Source: Steinernema hermaphroditum
Taxonomy: Eukaryota; Nematoda; Chromadorea; Rhabditida; Steinernematidae
Direction: 5' to 3'
Assembly (NCBI GenBank): GCA_030435675.1
Contig: CM059624.1
Span: forward strand, 2,814,769 to 2,878,768
DNA length: 64,000 nucleotides
This document shows, in pieces, positions 52,816 through 63,377 of the stretch. The first letter of the stretch is position 1. Every line of letters begins with the position of its first letter. Both the position numbers and the translations under genes were made by a program. The notes below the pieces were generated by a model that saw only the letters and a list, made by a program, of their open reading frames with translations, was not told where the DNA came from and did not search any database.

Positions 52816-54776
52816 ATGCTTGTCCCTCTTCTTCTTCTCTCCGTCGTTTTCGGGGCCTTCGTCTTTTTTCTCTTCCGTCCGGATCCACCGCGCCTTCTAG
52901 GAGTGTACTCAAAGCCCGGGACGTTCTTCTACTTTAAATTCCTGCTGGCAAAGTTTGCCATCGAGAGGCGGAGGCGCACTTCAAAAAGCTCTTCATTGGT
53001 GCGTTTTCCGTCGAAAACACTCGTTTGATTATTGCACTTGTAGAATGCGAATCTCGACGAGCAACAGTGGGGAGGAGATGGGTGCCGTAATCCCCGGGAA
53101 ATGGAGGCTAAGCAGGTACTCCCCGAAGGCAAAACCCACGCAGGGGACTGCGTCTTCTTCGATGGCTGTAATTCCGATGGCTTTTACTTCACGCTTGGGA
53201 CGGCGCAACGCCCTAACGATGTTATGAACCTCTTCTTCATCGTCCGCATTCCTAATTTCGGTACCTTTGTCAGCCGCGGTCTCCATTACAACACAAACGT
53301 TGCGGTAAAAATGGGGTGCTTGTCTAGATGTTGATTTCTTAGATTACGTCGATATAGGATGAGTTCTAAGTTTTGGCCGCTATACCGAGCTAGTAGTCAA
53401 GGCTGCTGTCCAGGCTTGCCTTCGACACATGCCTATTCATTTTAAGTCCAGGAACCAGAAAGCTAGGAAGCTTAGCTTAGATGTGGTGCAGAATTTATGT
53501 AGTTGGCTCTTTTGGATACTTTTGGATACTAGTTCCCCATAAATTTAACTTCAACGTGTGCGTGGATAAAACTAGAATCAAGCGTAGGAATCTGAATGTG
53601 ATCGAAGTGGTAGCAAGCGCAATTTCACCATATTTCCGCCGCGACGACTTAGCGGCGGTGTGTTGTCCTGGTTATCAATGCCTTGAGACAAGTGAGTACT
53701 CTTTTCCGGAAGAAGCGGGCTTGTCTGAAATCGATGAATTTCATACCATTAAGATGGGTTCTTTTTTCACTAGTTTTCAAAATTTGTTCGACATTCCAAT
53801 CTACAAACCACCGGCTATTACTTCTAGAGTGTCAGATCCGACTCCCACTACAAAACTGCGTGCGGCTTCGATGTCTTTTGTGTTGATGCGATGAAGCGTT
53901 GGCGGATTCGTTTCGAGGGTACAGTCGTCCCCGACAGGAAAGACGCGGTCGATATCGATTCGCCCGGAGGACGGGAGATCCCAGAGGAAATCGAAGGTGA
54001 ACTGCCCGCGTCCTTCGACTTTGAATGGACGAACTTCGGTAGGTCTCTCTCACACTTCAATTAATTCTTTGTATCCAGGAGAGCACTTCGACTTCGATCT
54101 CGAATGCTCGTCAGAGGCCATTGCGCGTTCCCTGGCAATCGAGCCCTGGAGCAAGAAGATGTTCGAATGTCTGAAGCAGAGCCACCAAGTTCACTATGAA
54201 CAAGTAGGGTACTCCCCTCCCACTTTGGATATCCCTTCGCTTTAGTTTGGATTTCTCCAGGGGCAAATCACTATTGGAGACAAGGTATTCGAGAACATTC
54301 GCCTCACTTCCATGCGTGACCACACAATCACCGCCTATCGTTCCTGGAGCGACCTTCGGCGCTACATCATGCTCATCTTTCACCTCGAAGACGGCACTTG
54401 TATCCACACGAGCATCATCTCAATGCCTGAAGTAGTCTTCTCCCACCTGGAATTCGGATACGTCATTCTACCGTAATCACAGTTTTCCTGTCGTCTTAAT
54501 GCTTCTTTCAGAGATAAGACAAAGCTACCCGTCGACAGAATTAACCTCTCCTTGGCGAATCTCGGAGAGGACAAGAAGTTCCCGAAGGCTTTTGGTTATT
54601 CCTTCGAGGCGGGTGGCCGACACTTCGACTGTCGGGTCCGTGTCATTGAGACGACGACCTTCCGGATGGGCCTTGAGCAGCGTTGCTTCGTTGCCGAAAA
54701 TATGTGCAAGTTCGAAGTCAACGGTCTGAAGGGATTCGGCTTCGCCGAGTGCGAATACCGTATTGCTCCGTACTAG
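52816..54776 (+). CDS. membrane-anchored protein related to the N-terminal module of metazoan PEP-synthase-like proteins
   Basis: The start at 52816 gives a hydrophobic anchor (MLVPLLLLSVVFGAFVFFLF), then FYFKFLLAKFAIERRRR. Later exons read GDCVFFDGCNSDGFYFTLGT, NLFFIVRIPNFGTF, then CGFDVFCVDAMKRWRIRFEG, SFDFEWTNFG, EHFDFDLE, IEPWSKKMFECL, HYEQGQITIGDKVFENIRL, RSWSDLRRYIMLIFHLEDG, PVDRINLSL and GYSFEAGGRHFDCRV, ending at 54776. This order (MRRWRIxFNG, EPW, EQ, RDW, then a beta-rich end) recalls the N-terminal domain of large insect and nematode proteins annotated as PEP-synthase-like. Here it stands alone, without nucleotide-binding or phosphohistidine domains; about 430 residues. A ~540 bp intron (about 53285-53830) separates the second and third parts. 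Function unknown; the family match is from memory of the motif pattern. Confidence 0.6.
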
Positions 54777-55221
54777 GCCCGACAAGTGAAGGAAATGATG
54801 GCCTTAGCATCACATTCGTATATTTACAATACATAGTATTCGATCATAAAAGCCTATAACGACTGCCGATAAAAACTGAATTTAACCAAAGTAGAAACAT
54901 CAACAATGAACAAACTGCGTTACATGTTACAAGGTAGACTCAAGTAATATGTACATAGCTGAGGTCAAAAAACGCTGAAATAATGGAAGATGCGAGGCAA
55001 AAGGTTCCATTCCTTCTGGCCATTCGGAAACCGTGAACGAGGCTGCGCGGAAATGTAACCCATGAAAGGCTAGATATGCGCACATTTTTGTGCTACTGTT
55101 CATGCTTTGAATAGTCTCCTCAATGGAAACAGAAACTAGCGGAAATCGTGAGAAATCACTAATAAAACTACTCATAACCGATAGATCACAAGTCCGTAAT
55201 TCTCTGACAGTCATTCTCGGC
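54777..55221. other. convergent spacer, no gene seen
   Basis: Lies between the 3' ends of two convergent genes. Nothing recognised. Confidence 0.45.
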
Positions 55222-57182
55222 TCATTTGTGCCGAACTTGGATGCTTCTGCCACTCGCAGAATGCCTTGAAGGAGACGTTCCATCGGATATTTCTGGCTTT
55301 CGAATGCATGTGATTCCGGCTCGCATCATGGTGTAGCGTATCGCATTTACTAGGGCCGTACGGTAGTCGTGAAACGCTACTAGTGCAGTAAGCACATTGA
55401 CCATTACTCGCAGCTACAACAGCAATCATGGTTACACTAACCCACTACTATGTGTTCTCACATTCGCTAGACCATGTGACCAAACAAAGAGTGGAACACA
55501 AACGCTGTCTAATTGACTCCACTGCTCAAAAGCCTTCTTGTTTGGCCAATAAGAAGGCCGCCGGAATCCTCGCACTTCGGCCACAGTCTCGCAGACGTGA
55601 TAAGCTGAAACTAGTGTTAACCATCGAGGAGAGATTCCTCTTACATAGTGCCAACGCACAAAATGCGTTCGGAGCTGTGCAATATATCAAGACCGACTTG
55701 AGCACTTTTCTGTGAATTTTTGATGGAAGCGAGGTTCCACTCACAATGGCGATCCGTTTGCGCATGTGGATGAGTGCCTGCAGTCAGGAAAATGGAGGTT
55801 TCGATGTACTATATACTTACGACGATGTACAAAACAACCATAAAAGTGTAAATGATCAAAACGACAAAAAGCTGGATGACCATTATGATGGAAAAGTCAG
55901 TTTCTTCCGATAACTGGAAGAGCTCGGCCGAGAAGGCACGCGGGAAAAGCGTGAAGATTGAGATTGCTATCCACAGATATCCAACGAAAACCATTATAGC
56001 AACATTCCTGAACACGTTTTGAGTTATATACAAGACTTGAATCGGCAAAACGAAGCACATCACTCGCTAAACCCCGAAAATTTAGCCCCGGGATATTCAG
56101 CAGAATATTCTGAGGCTCTATTTTCCGGGGCTCAATCTTCGCATCATCCTTACGAGATACTTCGTAGAGCGGAGCTGGGCGTGTATCGGAAATTTTGGGT
56201 GTTATTTTGTGACCAAGCGTGAAGCAAATCTGTTTATATGACCCTTTTGGGACGCTCTGATACCCTGATTCTTTGTCTCGACGTGAGAGAGCGCAGGCGA
56301 ACGCAGACATGACGTTCGTCTGAAGGTTTCTCTTTGTTCGTCTGCTCTCTCTCTCAAACTTATTGCCTTTTAACGGCCGACGGATGACCTCGTTAATCGT
56401 TGCTCTTTTTATGCTACTCCACGCTGCTTTGAATGACGATCTAGTGTCGTTCGCGGCCCGGTAGTAACGTAAATGACACAGTAGTAGCTGGGCATTCTCG
56501 ATGTTTCCCAAGTGTGACCGAAATTCTGCGATCTTTTCCGAAAATTTTCGACTTTTGGGGTCGACGTTTTTCTGAGTTTTGGGATCGGGTTGTGATCGAA
56601 AGATCGATGAAATAACTCAAAATTTCGAGACTCGAAGAACATCTCTGGATGGTTGATTATCTGACTAGTTGTAACTGTCCAAATGGCAGCAAATCATGCA
56701 ATCGAAGGCGCTTTATATTGGTACCACATTCGGTTCACAACCATTCGATCGTAATGAAACCAAGATAAATATTTCCTCACCGTGTATTCACAAGTTTTTG
56801 AAACAACTGAGGTCTTGCATATCCAATATAAGCGAGAAATATCGTTAGAGTAGAGAAATAAAGGTAGCTGTAGAGAGTAAAGAATCGAATGCTCACAAAG
56901 AAGAAGAGGATGCGACTTCTAAAATAGACACAGAGACATTTGGTCATTAGCTTCCACTAACTTCAGCAGGAAAGACCACTGTCTCATCAGAACGACAACT
57001 TGCACGAATACGGCGAAGACTGCGAACAGCAAACTCGGAATAGCTATGTTCAAGCAGTACGTTCTTGACAGCGAAGAAGTGACCGATTTCACTGATAGGT
57101 AGATTAGTAGGACGCTTAATACAAGCACAGGAAGTGCCATATAGCGGTCAATGATCACAAGGACATCGAGAATGGTAAGCAT
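55222..57182 (-). CDS. 7TM receptor, local chemoreceptor family, member G
   Basis: Exon 1 (57182-56960) starts MLTILDVLVIIDRYMALPVL and contains TYCLNIAIPSLLFAVFAVFV. Exon 2 (about 56918-56795) has TLYSYLYFSTLTIFLAYIGY and RPQLFQKLVNTR. Exon 3 (about 56008-55810) has VGYLWIAISIFTLFPRAFSA and TFMVVLYIVV. Exon 4 (about 55790-55660) has HRKVLKSVLIYCTAPNAFCA. Exon 5 (about 55600-55445) has YHVCETVAEVRGFRRPSYW. Exon 6 (about 55412-55222) has VMVNVLTALVAFHDYRTALV and ends IQVRHK, the same tail end as A. Intron 2 is about 780 bp and contains a decayed hexamer repeat (56425-56640). Exon 5 has extra residues and lacks the FCGPxxTTTETL core of A-D. Probably intact. Confidence 0.75.
56425..56640 (+). 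repeat. hexamer-rich dispersed repeat, copy 3, in receptor G intron 2
   Basis: gctttgaatgacgatctag, aacgtaaatgacacagtag, gcgatcttttccgaaaa and tcgaaagatcgatgaaat match 16985-17210 in order. The hexamer array itself is reduced. Confidence 0.75.
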
Positions 57183-59645
57183 CTGGAAGCCGATTGAGGT
57201 TAAGAGATCGTTTATGGTTCAGTTACAGTATGGAATGCCCCCTGAGAAGAGTTCCTCGCCTCAAAACTCCGCTATTCTCAGGTATAACAGGACTTGTGTG
57301 TGTGTTGCTCTCTTATAAGTCCGTTTCATGCGAACACGTGGTAGCTCAATTGCCCTTATTTGCATAAAAAGTTGAGCAAACGTTCTGAGAATGTAAAGGT
57401 CATGGAACAAATTTTTAGAAATTGACATTGTTCCTACTCAGAGCCGAACATGTAGTACAGTTTGATTTGTTTGCAGACGTCAGCAGTGGAGGTCAGATTG
57501 CGCTGGAATCGTGGGAAGAGCTCCTTTTCCTTCAACAGATCAAGACCACAGCAGGTTACTATTATACGCCTTCAGAAACATCACTTACAAATAACAAAAA
57601 ATATTAGCCTCGTCTCGTTATAACTCTCAGACAGTAACTGTCAGAACCACCTCCAGGATTTGGACCGTAGACCACCTTGCCCTCTCCGATCAAGTAACCG
57701 TGTTCTGCGCATAATTTATTGCCAGCAACAAAAAGGATAGTGAAGAAACAACGAATAATGACTATGGAAATCGTGGTGTTGAAAAAATGACAATCTGAAA
57801 GGACAAAATCAGGGGGATAGTCGGTTCGAAAAAGGGGTACGGTTGAAAGGACAAGGGGATCGATTGGAACGGCTTTATGTCACATTTCGTCGGTGAAGGA
57901 GCTCCGGATCTCGCAGCCAGGTTTTTTCTTTACAATGTTCTTATACTATAACAAAAAGAATAGTTTGTGATATAGCGAACAAAGTGGGCCAGAAAAAGAT
58001 AAAGCAAAACAACGAAAAAGTTCTAGTTCTACGACACAAAAAAACCACCTATATGTAGAAATTTTGACGGGCAACACAGACCGCGTAAAAAAATAAGGGT
58101 TCACTTCGAAGTGACTGCCTTCTGCGGTAAACTTCTCATTTTGGTCGCCATAGTTCGGATAGAAATTTCACCCCATGCTTTGCGAAGTGTGGCTTTCGGA
58201 GAGTCGATTCTACCTTCTTCGACCTTCTTCTCCAATATTTTCCACATTGAGAAACCCAGCAGGTTTAGATCGTGACCCTTAATCCTCAAACAGTAGTGAT
58301 TGTTACTGTTTGAGTTCCAACCTTCTATAGTCCTAAAGTCTATGATCCTGTGTATGAAAGACATAAAAGTGCTCACATAGTCTGGAACAAGGAAAAAGAG
58401 GTGCCCACTGGTTTTCCGGATTCTACTCCACATTGGCCTCGTTCCATGAGTACTTTGTGCAGAGCATTATCTAAAGCATACAAAGGTACCCTGGTATTCT
58501 AAACAGTGGGGCTGTGTCAAGCACGACGGCTCACTCAAGTCATTTTGAGTCACTCAACAATCACTTTTGAGGCAAATTTTTCATTAAATCTACAATCTTG
58601 TCACCTACTTGCTCCTAACAGCCATAAATCATTATTTAAAAACAGCATTGGCGACAATTTCGTAGTTTCACTTTTTGAATAGGGCGTTTTATTGTCCTCG
58701 CTGAATGTTTCCGAAGTTGTTTTTTTAACATTTGTACAGAGGCCGTTAAAACAACGATCTTATAAAGCATTTGTGCTCGTAACCCATTTAATTTTTCACT
58801 GAACTTATGGCGGCTTTGAAAAGAGGAAGTTATTTAAAATATCCAGTAATGGAAGGATAGTATTTATTTAGAACGAAGAACGTCATATGTAGGAAAGGTC
58901 TCGTTGTTTGACGTGTCCATTGGCCTTTTCTATTGGTCTTGGCATTATTTTGATCTTTTTACCGGTGTTGTTTGTAGGATAGTTAGACATGATTGATCCA
59001 TGTCGCGCCGACATTTCTACAATCTGTCGCCTTTATATGGCGGCTCATTGTTATTGAATACCGAAAAAGATGTATCTTTTGGTATTAACTATGTAATAAA
59101 CAAAAAAATTACTCAACGCTGTTGTCATCGAGTGTTTATCCCATCATATAGCCTTGTGACCAATCTTTTGTAGTCTTTCTATTGTGAGTAGTGCGTTTCC
59201 GTGACGCTCTAATGACACAACCCTGCATATTGAGTCATCTATTTTCATCTTTTTGGACCTTATGCGGAGAACAGCAAATCATTTTATGTGTTAAGTGATT
59301 TATACTTGGGCGTCTTTAGTGGAAGTCAAAACAAAGTAGCCGCCTGGCCTGGACTACTGTGTTCTGCATGGATAAATGAATTTTTTTTCTAAATGGAGTT
59401 CGTCTATCGTTTGTGTCGGTGGCGATCGGTGGGGTTGTCCTTTAGCTTAGAAATGAGTTAAGTGACCGGTCGTTCTTGACATAGCCATGACCCTGCTGTG
59501 CAGACCACCAGAGTACTGTACGGTTTTGCTCTTTTAAAGCGTCCTACAGGTGATTCGAGACGCTATACTGTAGACTAAACGCCACTGAATGACCCTTCAA
59601 ATTTCCTATTCTGATCCTCCCTTTCAATGCATATTTCAGGATACG
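57183..59645. other. long gene-poor region with a transposase relic
   Basis: Apart from the transposase fragment at 58101-58290 and a short repeat B piece at about 59425-59490, nothing was recognised. AT-rich. Confidence 0.5.
58101..58290 (-). pseudogene. Tc1/mariner-like transposase C-terminal relic
   Basis: The minus frame reads HDLNLLGFSMWKILEKKV, then ATLRKAWGEISIRTMATKM. This is a decayed form of the family's SPDLNPLDFxxWxxLxxKV block followed by the LxxAWxEI helix. The preceding DDE residues and the DNA-binding domain are not seen. The frame continues upstream (to 58433) without family motifs. Confidence 0.65.
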
Positions 59646-61552
59646 ATGCCTAAAATAATCGGAGTGGTTGATGTCCATTTGACTTGGGCACCAATGGCCC
59701 TATTCGACTACTTTCTGGGGTACCCAGTCGTGCTATCAAGTGCGCTCCTCATCTTCCTGTCAATGAGACTTAATCCACCCTTCTTGACCAGAATGTATTC
59801 CCTGAACGTTGCTATACCCAGCTTTGTATATTCCGTCGTCTTCGTACTGCCCGACAGCCTTAAGGCGATAGGTCTGAAAAACATTTGGGACACGTAGGTC
59901 GGCTCATTTTTTCTCGACTTGATGATATGTGATTGCAGAATACGAACACCGGACTCTATAATACGGGACCATCTACGATTTTTTGCGCTCTGTAGCTATC
60001 CGTATTTCTCTACGTTGACGATTTATCTTGCTTATCTGGGATATGCGAATCCGGTGTTGTTCCAGAAGTTAACTAAGAGGAGGTACGAAGTGAATGTTTT
60101 GAGTTCGAAAATGGAGAGTTGGTCAGCCTACGGAGTTCCGCCTAGATTGGGCGGTCTATTAGCATGGGCGGAAGAGGGCGCAGACGAATAGAGAAAATGC
60201 ATAAGTAGGTTTTTGGGGTACATTTTGTGTTTTTCCTTACCGTTGGTCCCCTTATTGTTGGATTGATGATTCTGCGAGCCATTATCGAAGGAAGTCTAGG
60301 GTAGGCATAAAACATGAATGAGTGGTATGAAAACGTGGATTGATGGGAAAACATGTATCAGGCTATTCGCGGCGGTACCACTTTCGTGGACATTTTTTGG
60401 CTGCGTTTTTCATTTTTTTATTGTTTGTTCTTTTCAGGGGCGATCCCTGACCGTCTATGAGCATCCAAGGGCTGTCGATGGCGATTCATGAGTTAAAATG
60501 GCCAAAAAATAAGAAAAGAAAATGAAGATGGTCCTGTCGCGATCACTCTGATTCATGTTTACCCATCCATACACGTTTTATGCCACTCAGCCAGGTCCAT
60601 ATCCATGTTTTACAACTGCCTGGAAGTCTACACAAAATGAACTCTAAACGAAATTTGCACTTTTCTCTGTTCGTCTGCCGGATAATCGCGTCTCCTCGAA
60701 ATATACAAGCTGACCGAATGAGCGATATGGCACTTTAACACAGCGCTTTAGAAACATTCTGATGATCATTGGACTTTGCTATGCCTGGACGACGATATCT
60801 GTATTCTTTCTGCTGCCCAGAGATATTCCATATATGTATATCGCCACTAGAATTTCAACGAAAAAGTTGGAGACGAATTTTTCCGTCGTCACCATTCTTC
60901 ACGTCGCTCTCATCTTATTATGTTACATATTTATGTTAGTGTTATACATATTGGTACGTAGGTACTGAAGACATCTTTAGAATAATACAACAACTTAAGG
61001 CTATTATTAGAATGATAAGGAGCGTTGTGGATACGGCCGGGAATTCAGCCCAGGTGATCGTTCATAGGAATATGCTAAAAGCAGTGCTGATCTACTGCAC
61101 GCCGCCGAACTTTTTCTGCGCTTTTGCTCTGTGTAGGCATGGTTCTTATCTAAAATATTCCATTGCTACGTTTTAGCCGGTTATGTGTGTGTTGCCGTGT
61201 TTGAAGTTCAAGGCTTTCTGCGGCCGTCGCACTGGAAAAGTCCCCGAGAAATATCGCACTGGTTCATTAGTGAGAAGTTCTGTAGACCCGTGGTAAGCAC
61301 AAATGAAATATTGCCAAATGTAAGGTGATTTTATGGTACTTGATCAGAGCCATTTTGCAGAGTAGGCTATTCGTTAACGTCTTCACCGCGCTGATTGCCT
61401 TTAACGATTATCGCACTGCTCTAAAGAATGGATTTCGTCGAGCTTTACAGCGTGCAGAAATGTTCTTCAAGCTTGCAGCTGGTATGATTCATACATTCCA
61501 AGAAGGCGTCCCACACAAAATGCTATTTCAGGGCATTCAACTAGTGCCGTAA
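59646..61552 (+). CDS. 7TM receptor, local chemoreceptor family, member H
   Basis: A plus-strand member resembling A-D more than F. Exon 1 (59646-59894) starts MPKIIGVVDVHLTWAPMALF and contains MYSLNVAIPSFVYSVVFVLP. Exon 2 (about 59939-60085) has FFALCSYPYFSTLTIYLAYL and LFQKLTKRR. Exon 3 (about 60752-60957) has CYAWTTISVFFLLPRDIPY and YIFMLVLYILV. Exon 4 (about 60998-61133) has HRNMLKAVLIYCTPPNFFCA. Exon 5 (about 61177-61293) has GFLRPSHWKSPREISHWF. Exon 6 (about 61362-61552) has RLFVNVFTALIAFNDYRTAL and ends GIQLVP. Intron 2 is about 670 bp, again the longest. Exons are open, so it looks intact. Confidence 0.8.
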
Positions 61553-61662
61553 ACATCCAAGTTAGGTAATAGACGCGCACTTGTAAATGGTATTTGTTTG
61601 CATTGTCGTCTGGACTCGGCCCACGAAAGACACCATTTCTGATTGGGACATGTGTGCGAAAG

Positions 61663-61668
61663 TTTATT
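61663..61668 (-). terminator. poly(A) signal of the small secreted peptide gene
   Basis: tttatt on the plus strand (AATAAA on the transcript), 27 bases beyond the stop codon. Confidence 0.65.
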
Positions 61669-61694
61669 GAAAATATTATGATGTAATGAGCACA

Positions 61695-61934
61695 TTAGGC
61701 GCACCACATTTCGCCATTTGCTTGCCACTCGCAGTAGGACTTGAATGAAGGATAGCCACAGGCGTACGGGTTTAACTTGCAGAAGTCAATCGGTTTCGGG
61801 TGGATCGTAGGAGCGTAGTTCGCATTTCTTGGGTACAAGTATCTACCATCTCGCCCGCGAAGAGGAGATGTGCATTCTCCGGGCTGCAACCAAACAGCGG
61901 CGACGAGAAGGAGAGCGATAAAGACAACCTTCAT
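61695..61934 (-). CDS. small secreted cysteine-containing peptide, unidentified
   Basis: A complete 79-residue frame in one exon. It begins with a clear signal peptide (MKVVFIALLLVAAVWLQPG, cleavage likely near GEC or CTS). The mature part of about 57 residues holds four cysteines (DFCKL, YACGY, SYCEW, MWCA), with a proline- and tyrosine-containing stretch (YLYPRNANYAPTIHPKP) before them. The even cysteine number in the mature peptide suits two disulphide bonds. A poly(A) signal follows. No known peptide family is recognised; an antimicrobial, neuropeptide-like or cuticle role is all possible. It starts about 380 bases from the end of receptor H, on the opposite strand. Confidence 0.7.
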   Translation of the reverse strand: MKVVFIALLLVAAVWLQPGECTSPLRGRDGRYLYPRNANYAPTIHPKPIDFCKLNPYACGYPSFKSYCEWQANGEMWCA

Positions 61935-62812
61935 CTTGGCGAGGAAGCGGTGAATGCTTGCATCCAGTGATAGGGCTCTTTTATGCGACGAAAGGAAAAG
62001 TCGGAATTAATCGCGCGTTTTATTTTTTGCACAACACAAAGGAAAGACGCTTCCATCGCTCGCATCGGAAAATGAATTCGCGTTTAACTGGATTGTTTAC
62101 AGTTTACGAACGCCAGGATTTTCTATCAAATACTATATTGCGAGGAACTAGCGAGAGAAAGTAGGAAACTGTTCAAATAAATTGCAACTCTAAGTGAGTC
62201 AGCACGACATAATTTCCGCACTGAATTCCGTCACTTTCTTGCTACTCTATGGCTTAAATGCAGGATAGTCATCATCGCCGTCATATTGATGAGTGACTGG
62301 GTATCCGCTTGGCGATGGTGGACAGATTTCATAGTGTTTTCGCGGCAGTCCTCGCACCACACCAAGTTAGACTAAAATAGAAACGACTCTTTTGACTCCA
62401 TTTTTGCCGCCTGCAGGCCCATCCGAAGGGTGTCTCCGTATCTCCATCGTGTATTAACCGCTGTAAAGCCGAGCCAAGAGCGCGAAGTCCCGCATCACAC
62501 CGTCCCGCAGTCCCAGGAGACTATTGTTCCAGCCATCGCCGTCCCAGCGATTGTCGCTTCCTGTTGCTGCTCTATTTGCGTTGCCGAATCACTGATCGCC
62601 AATGTTATAACGTGGCCGACACAAGCGGAAGAGATCCACTAGCTTGAACGGTCGAGAAGGGAAGGACATGAACATAAAGGTAGACATAAAGGTACACGTG
62701 GTAGACATGAACAGCAAAGGACGGTAGTAGATGGTATTCTGTAGACGGTATTCTCACGTACGCTACTCACTGTCATCGAAGAATTTCGTATCTTATTGTA
62801 AGAACCCTTCCT
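61935..62812. other. intergenic, no gene recognised
   Basis: Short frames only (for example 62430-62642), without splice or family support. Confidence 0.45.
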
Positions 62813-63022
62813 CTAGTTTACGGCTAATCCCACCTGGCGACATCCAAATAACCACAATGGGCATTTAATATACTTGAATACTTCACCGGCGATGATTCTC
62901 CAGAGGCTGCTGTTGCATTGGAGATGAGTGCAAAGAGATGACCTCGGTAGCAAAGCTGTTACATATTCGCAAAAGGCGATCGGAACCGTATTCATCATTG
63001 ACAGCTCGGCATATTTCGACAA
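62813..63022 (-). pseudogene. isolated first exon of the F-box-like family
   Basis: ATG at 63022 opens a block (NTVPIAFCEYVTALLPRSSL, SSLWRIIAGEVFK) matching 17595-17705. After GEVFK the likeness stops and a short unrelated tail reaches a stop at 62813. No C-terminal part follows, so it is a truncated copy or a solitary exon. Confidence 0.55.
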
Positions 63023-63377
63023 ATCGCTTTCTCAAGGAGATGTGGTCGAAATGAAGGTCGGAAATCGAAATATGCCGAGCCGGATCTTTTTGAGAAAGCG
63101 ATGTCTCATTGAAAATATTGAACTCATCCAGTGCACTTTAGCAGATCCTATAAGATCTTGCAGTTACGTTACCTAATATCATTGGCTGGCTGAGTTACCC
63201 AAACTATATAAGTCGATGCCAGATGGTGCTCTTTAAATATTACAACTCTCGGATAATTTGCGCTGGTCCAAAAGGATATAATAAATACGGCATAGATGGT
63301 TTCGAAATGTAATTTAAATGTAAATGCAATGAATATTTATTATTTGAGCAGTGCACACATAGCTATGAGACGGTGAT
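63023..63377. other. spacer with a short local inverted repeat
   Basis: agctcggcatatttcga (about 63001) and tcgaaatatgccgagc (about 63066), with ctttctcaa/ttgagaaag beside them, form an imperfect hairpin. The left arm overlaps the start codon region of the neighbouring first exon. Confidence 0.5.
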
